Source of the DNA: Hydrangea macrophylla
Lineage: Eukaryota; Streptophyta; Magnoliopsida; Cornales; Hydrangeaceae
Length of the DNA stretch: 64,000 nt
Reading direction: 5' to 3'
Assembly: GCA_033977485.1 (NCBI GenBank)
Contig: CM066993.1
Span: 25,906,001 to 25,970,000 of the forward strand
The translations under genes were made by a program, and so were the position numbers. The notes under the pieces were generated by a model. It saw nothing but the letters and a program-made list of their open reading frames with translations, did not search any database and was not told the origin of the DNA. Position 1 is the stretch's first letter, and every line of letters starts with the position of its first letter. Shown piece by piece: positions 59,673-64,000 of the stretch.

Positions 59673-61270
59673 TGACAAGCGGGGGTATTTGTAAAATACA
59701 ACTGCGCAAAAATAAAGAATGCATTGATTTAGTTTGCAACTCCCTGTTATATCTGCAATTCGTATTGTATTGCCAGCTTTTATAAAATATGACTAATTTA
59801 TGATAAGTTGTGTTGTTTTAGCCATTATTTGTGTAGATCACTATTTTGCTGTGTGAAGAAATGAATAACAGGATAAAGGGAAGACTTGATTACAATCAAG
59901 GGAAGTCAAAGCTGAAATATGTAGTTAAAGCAATCGAAGGGGTTCAAGCGATCGAGATTTCAATTGATTGAGTCCAGTTCAAGCGCTCGAGTATTTTAGA
60001 AGTTCAATCAATCGAGTGATGTTCGATCGATCGAATATGCCTTTTATCAGAACTTACGCGCACGCAGCAGAGTCTTTTTTTTGTAACCCTAGCCTTAGGT
60101 TTTCTATAAACATTAATTCTGAATACTTCCAGAGGGCACCCACATTGTTCTTCATTAGTTTCATAGAGAGATAGAGAGTTTTGCTTTATTTTTGTAGGTG
60201 TGATCATTGATATTGCTTGATTTTGGAGATTGCACCGTTTAATATAAGCTCTGTTCATCCAGGTTTTGTTTTATTGATTATATTTACATTCTGCCAGTAG
60301 TTTCAGTAGTCTATAATCTGAATAGCTTATACCTTTGCATGTTGGTTTAGCCATAATCCATAGTTTTTATAAGATTGCATGTTTAAACCACAACCAAACG
60401 CAGCCTTACTGAACCTTTAGGTTAAAAATAGATCTGAGACACTCCAGACCATGTCTGAGTAGTCCTAGAGTTAGGAGATCATGATGAATAGTGCTCTCCA
60501 GCCTCTGCCATGCAGAAGTGTAAAGCTTATTTTCAATCGATCGAAGTTTGTTTGATCGATCGATCTAGAGGTACAGTCAAATGATCGAAGACATTTTGAT
60601 TGATTGAGAGTTGACAAAGTTTGATCGATCGAAAGTGCGTCGATCGATCGAACCTTCAGATTCTTGAGAAAGTCCTTTGCAGTATTCCTAGACTTTCTAT
60701 TTTTGAGATTCGTTATCAAACTGTCCCCAATGCTCAGCTTGTCAAAACAGTTTCTGAACTTTAAGCCTTAAGACATTTTTCTTTAATAACTTTTGCAAAC
60801 AACTTGAATGCTAACACCATTCAGAGTGCGAGTTTTGACTATTGTTTTAAACCGCCTTCATGTATTTTTAACTCAATTTTGATGATGTAGTCCCGGTCAT
60901 GAAAAGACTATTGACTCTTTATCTTTAGAAATTACGAAATACTGTAAGTAGATGGCTAGGTCACTGCGGATTCGTGTGATCCCAACATTCCCCTTTTATG
61001 ATGAAACACCGTTTTTAAATATCGCTTTAGTTAATTAGTTAATTCATAGTTTAATTTAATTGTTCTATTTTTAGTAGTCGTTAATTGTGGAACTCCATGT
61101 TCTACATCTTTTTTAAACATTGAATTTTTATTTTCCTTTTATTGTTTAATCTAAGTAATCAGTTTACAACCTTCCTTGTGGGATCAACCTGGTCTTAACC
61201 AGAATATTACTTGCACGTCTGCCTATACTTGGGTATTGCACACAAGAGCACACAAAATATTTCTGTGTCA
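59673..61270 (+). repeat. D 3' LTR
   Basis: 1,598 bp, TGACAAGCGGGGG to TGTGTCA. TATAAA at 60,105; palindrome clusters at about 59,935-60,030 and 60,530-60,650. It abuts the T2 LTR directly. Confidence 0.9.
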
Positions 61271-62903
61271 ACTTGCACAAACTTAGTCTTGTTTGAGAAT
61301 ATGACTTCAAGAATACGTATGAATGTATTGAAGTTAGAATCATCATCCACTAAACATGTCTTTGAGGTCAAGAGATACTATTCATAAGGATTCACTCTCC
61401 TCAAACATGTCATCTAGATAATGATAAACATGGTAGTAAACAAATAAATAATAAAAAATAAATGATGTAAGAAGAGATGAACATAGTATGTAAACAAGCA
61501 AGTAAACATTCAATAGATGATAATCAATTAGATATTGGAATTGTAGCTTGGTATTTCATTCATATATGGACATTTTGACATAAAAGTAGCTTTTCATCTC
61601 ATAAATACTCACAAAAATGGTGGTTCGGTGTATTGAATGTGAAGTAAAGAGAAGTAGTAAAGTAAAAACAAGGTTGGAGACTCATTTTCTTGTTGAAAAT
61701 CAAAGGAGAAAGCTCTCTTTCTCTCTATTTTAACCTTATCTCTACTACTTTCTCTCTATAACTTCTATAAAACTTATATTTGCCACCCCTAAAATAAGGT
61801 GTCAAGGGGGGTTTATATAGGCCAATTTGGAGGGAGTTTGTGATTTCAAAAGTGCTCCCATTGGTCCCAAACATCTGTGAACATGAAACTACGTCGTTTT
61901 GTTTTTCAATTATTCAATTTGTGGCCACAAAATAAAATTACAAAAAAAGGATTTATGGGCAAGATGGTTGCGGCGGCACTGGGCCTGTGCCACAGCGATA
62001 GTGGGCCAGTGCCTCAGCGGTACTGCTCCTCAGACACCCAGATTATTGTATTTAGGCCCCCAGAGGTTCTGGTATTCGCGAAAAGGTCCTATTTCTTCTG
62101 AAATTCACAGAAAATGCATACGAACTCCAAACCAAGAATGTGATACACAATTCGAAAGGTAATGGAGTCTTCTTTTCATAAAAAATAGTTCGGTGGTAGG
62201 TCACTTTGAAAAATTTTGTGATATTTGAAATAAAAGTTGATTTGATCGCCTTTTCCACATTCAAAAATTCATAATAAATTCGTTTTAAATCCAAAAATTA
62301 TGTGCAATATACCGTTGAAAATCTATTGACCTCTAGTATTTATGAAAAATGTTTTACAAAAAATGGTACGGTGCTTTGGTCTCTGGGCCAACTTTTGGGT
62401 CAAACCGGTTAAACCAGGGACCTCTAGGAAGTTTTGGGAACTTCTGGGAGCTCCCAGGGGCTGATATTTTCGTTCGATTTTCTTTATTTTTTTAAACTTG
62501 TTTTAGTACTTTTCACATGATCTAGAATGATCTCAGAACTTTTGGGTGGATTCGAATGATTTTCAACAAACCTTGGACAAATATAGTCAAACCTGGGTCA
62601 AACCGGTCAACGGGGACTTTTCTAGACTTCTGAGGGCCTCTAAGAGCTGATGATTTCATTTGATTTTGCTTTAAAACTCATTTTATTACTTTTTCTTATG
62701 ATGTAGCATGTTTCCACAACCTTTGGTCCAAATCTTGGAGTTTTTGAGCTTTTAGGGGCATTTTGGTCATTTGTACTACTTTATGAGCATTTTGAGAGGT
62801 AGAACTAACTTCCAAGAGTCCTTTTTGAGTCTTTTTTGATCATTGTGAACCACCAAGCTATGGATCTCCTGAATTGGATAGCCGACAAAATGGGGTGTCC
62901 ACA
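61271..62903 (-). repeat. T2 3' LTR, U3-side fragment
   Basis: Minus strand starts TGTGGACACCCC (62,903). It contains CTATATAAAC (61,820-61,811), an eroded GC block (about 61,968-62,038) and three TTGAC boxes near 62,585-62,612. The left end is cut at D. Confidence 0.8.
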
Positions 62904-62916
62904 GTTTGCCCTCTTT
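62904..62916 (-). promoter_or_regulatory. T2 polypurine tract
   Basis: Minus strand AAAGAGGGCAAAC, next to TGTGGACACC. Confidence 0.8.
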
Positions 62917-63419
62917 GGGATGAACTTGAGAGGCAAAGCATTTCGCAAGCGAGTTCCAAAGCTTTGAAGAGACAGATTTTTTTGGAGGATATCGATTTAG
63001 GAAAAATAGCATTGTGAATACGCAATGATAAGCGCATGATACAGAGGTTAGTGCTAGTCGCGCTCTGCATGAGCTACCTACGTATCTAGGGAGAATCTGA
63101 CCAGGACGTAGTTCGGAGCACAAAGAAACAAATCACACATGCACGACAAGATAAGTGGATCATATTATGAGGAGGATATGCGATGCATGGAAGTGAAATG
63201 AATTCTATCTTGAGTCCTATCATATCTTGCATTTTGATCCTAATATGAGCTGGCGCTATAGGATATGTGCCACTCCGAGTGGGCTTGTGTAACGCAGTGG
63301 TTGACTTAGACATGGGTGCCAAGGTTTTGAAGACTCTGGGTTTCGATGCAAACTTCTTAAATTTTAGGGAGTGTGCTTTGTAATCGAAATAAATCGGATA
63401 TAGGGTCCTCAAGGATGAT
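62917..63419 (-). other. T2 3' internal region with one conserved hairpin
   Basis: The hairpin at 63,078-63,111 has outer stem CTACGT/ACGTAG and a changed inner stem (TCT...AGA). The rest is non-coding; small minus-strand ORFs overlapping it are not supported as genes. Confidence 0.6.
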
Positions 63420-63690
63420 AACCAAAGATAACCGATAGGTGAGGGAGCTCACGATAGCCGACAATTGGGAAAATGTATGATAATCGAAGTGAGAAGGCTC
63501 ACGATAAGTAAGGAAGCTCACGATGACCGACAGGTTAGAGAGCTTATGATAAGTGAGGAGGCTCACGATAAGTGAGGTAGCTTACGATAACTGACAGGTG
63601 AGATAACTAGAGTGAGGATGCTCACAATAAGTGAGGAAGCTCACGATAACCGACAGGTAAGGAAGCTCACAATAATTAACAAACATAAAG
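63420..63690 (-). repeat. T2 minisatellite, GTGAGGAAGCTCACGATAA family
   Basis: Eight or more degenerate copies of AGCTCACGATAACCGACAGG and AAGTGAGG, about 20-40 bp apart. GTGAG and CTCAC arms make each unit partly self-complementary. Confidence 0.75.
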
Positions 63691-63856
63691 CCTTAAATTG
63701 TAAATAGACAATGCATGCCCCGGGAGTTGGTGTCTTTTGACTGTGGGTAGTGTTTTCAATCGTTGGCCGATTATTATGATGACCAATCCGAAAAGTTGCT
63801 TCTGGCTTCTGTTATCTTCTGCTGGGGATGGTGGGGGAATCTTCGGGAATCTCTCT

Positions 63857-64000
63857 TAACTTCTAACCGAGAACCAAGATCCATCTCTGAATTTCTCACA
63901 GTTGATCAAATCTTCTGACCAAGAACCAGGATCCATCTCTGAATCTCTCACAGTTGATCAAATCTTTCTGACCGAGAACCAGGATTCATCTCTGAATCTC
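63857..64000 (-). repeat. T2 tandem repeat, ~55 bp unit
   Basis: Three copies of ACCGAGAACCAGGATCCATC followed by TCTGAATCTCTCACAGTTGATCAAATC-like sequence, continuing past the window edge. Confidence 0.8.

Larger units (their letters stand above)
43734..61270 (+). mobile_element. C-D: Athila elements sharing an LTR, plus strand
   Basis: C contributes a 5'-truncated internal end (43,734-47,468). The LTR 47,469-49,106 is both C's 3' LTR (polypurine tract on its left) and D's 5' LTR (primer site on its right). D then runs complete to its 3' LTR 59,673-61,270. The C block plus LTR is a direct duplicate of 56,000-61,270. D's two LTRs differ by point changes and a ~44 bp deletion near 60,947 in the 3' copy. 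Confidence 0.85.
61271..64000 (-). mobile_element. T2: 3' end of a second T1-type Tat/Ogre element
   Basis: A 3' LTR piece (61,271-62,903), polypurine tract and 3' internal region, minus strand, running off the right edge. The LTR piece aligns with T1 from about 8,095 to 9,702. The U5-side ~2.6 kb is missing at the junction with D. Confidence 0.8.

Noticed and set aside
63420..63690. CRISPR-like repeated units
   Set aside because: Spacing and unit sequence are irregular and the setting is plant LTR-element DNA; this is a minisatellite.

Overview
This is plant nuclear DNA built entirely from nested LTR retrotransposons of the Ty3/gypsy class. I find no convincing free-standing host gene, rRNA, tRNA or CRISPR array. 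The plant assignment rests on two chromovirus-free lineages: Tat/Ogre-type elements (multi-kilobase LTRs, primer site TGGCGACTCTGCTGGGGA, a second RNase H in pol) and Athila-type elements (primer site TGGCGCCGTTGCCGGGGA, protease motif DLGAS, an extra ORF after pol). AT-rich sequence and intergenic decay suggest a large-genome flowering plant; I cannot name the species. Element names below (T1, E, H, I, F, A, B, C, D, T2) are labels used only here.

Layout. T1 (1-9702, minus) is a Tat/Ogre element with a 4.2 kb 5' LTR, a primer site, a short gag and no pol; its 3' LTR lies left of the window. E (9703-11672, minus) is the 5' LTR and leader of an element with a tRNA-Asp-type primer site. H (11673-14464, plus) is a Tat-type LTR piece. 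I (14465-16106, minus) is a Tat RT fragment lying inverted against F. F (16107-25077, plus) is the 3' two thirds of a Tat element: pol, then an antisense intron-bearing gene, minisatellites, polypurine tract and a truncated 3' LTR. A (25078-31891, plus) is an Athila element whose 5' LTR holds a solo LTR flanked by the duplication TCTGC. B (31892-43733, minus) is an Athila element inserted in A's pol; its gag-pol is one reading frame with only three stops, and it also has a small two-exon ORF and an ORF in the env position. C and D (43734-61270, plus) share one LTR: C is a 5'-truncated copy, D is complete from LTR to LTR but decayed. T2 (61271-64000, minus) is the 3' LTR piece and 3' internal end of another T1-type element.

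How the parts work together. Each element follows the usual plan: LTR promoter, tRNA primer site, gag (particle), protease, reverse transcriptase, RNase H and integrase, then a lineage-specific 3' part, polypurine tract and LTR. None looks able to move by itself; B comes closest in coding quality but has lost its 5' LTR.

Most worth following up. (1) A six-exon plant-mobile-domain gene lies antisense inside Tat element F; all five inferred introns are phase 0. (2) An accessory two-exon ORF lies between pol and the env-position ORF of the Athila elements, conserved at protein level between B and D. (3) A 5'-UTR-like intron lies just upstream of the env-position ORF, next to clusters of the palindrome TCGATCGATCGA that also occur in the LTRs. 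(4) A hairpin in the 3' region of all Tat elements here shows compensatory changes. All gene models were read by eye and have not been tested by alignment or expression data.
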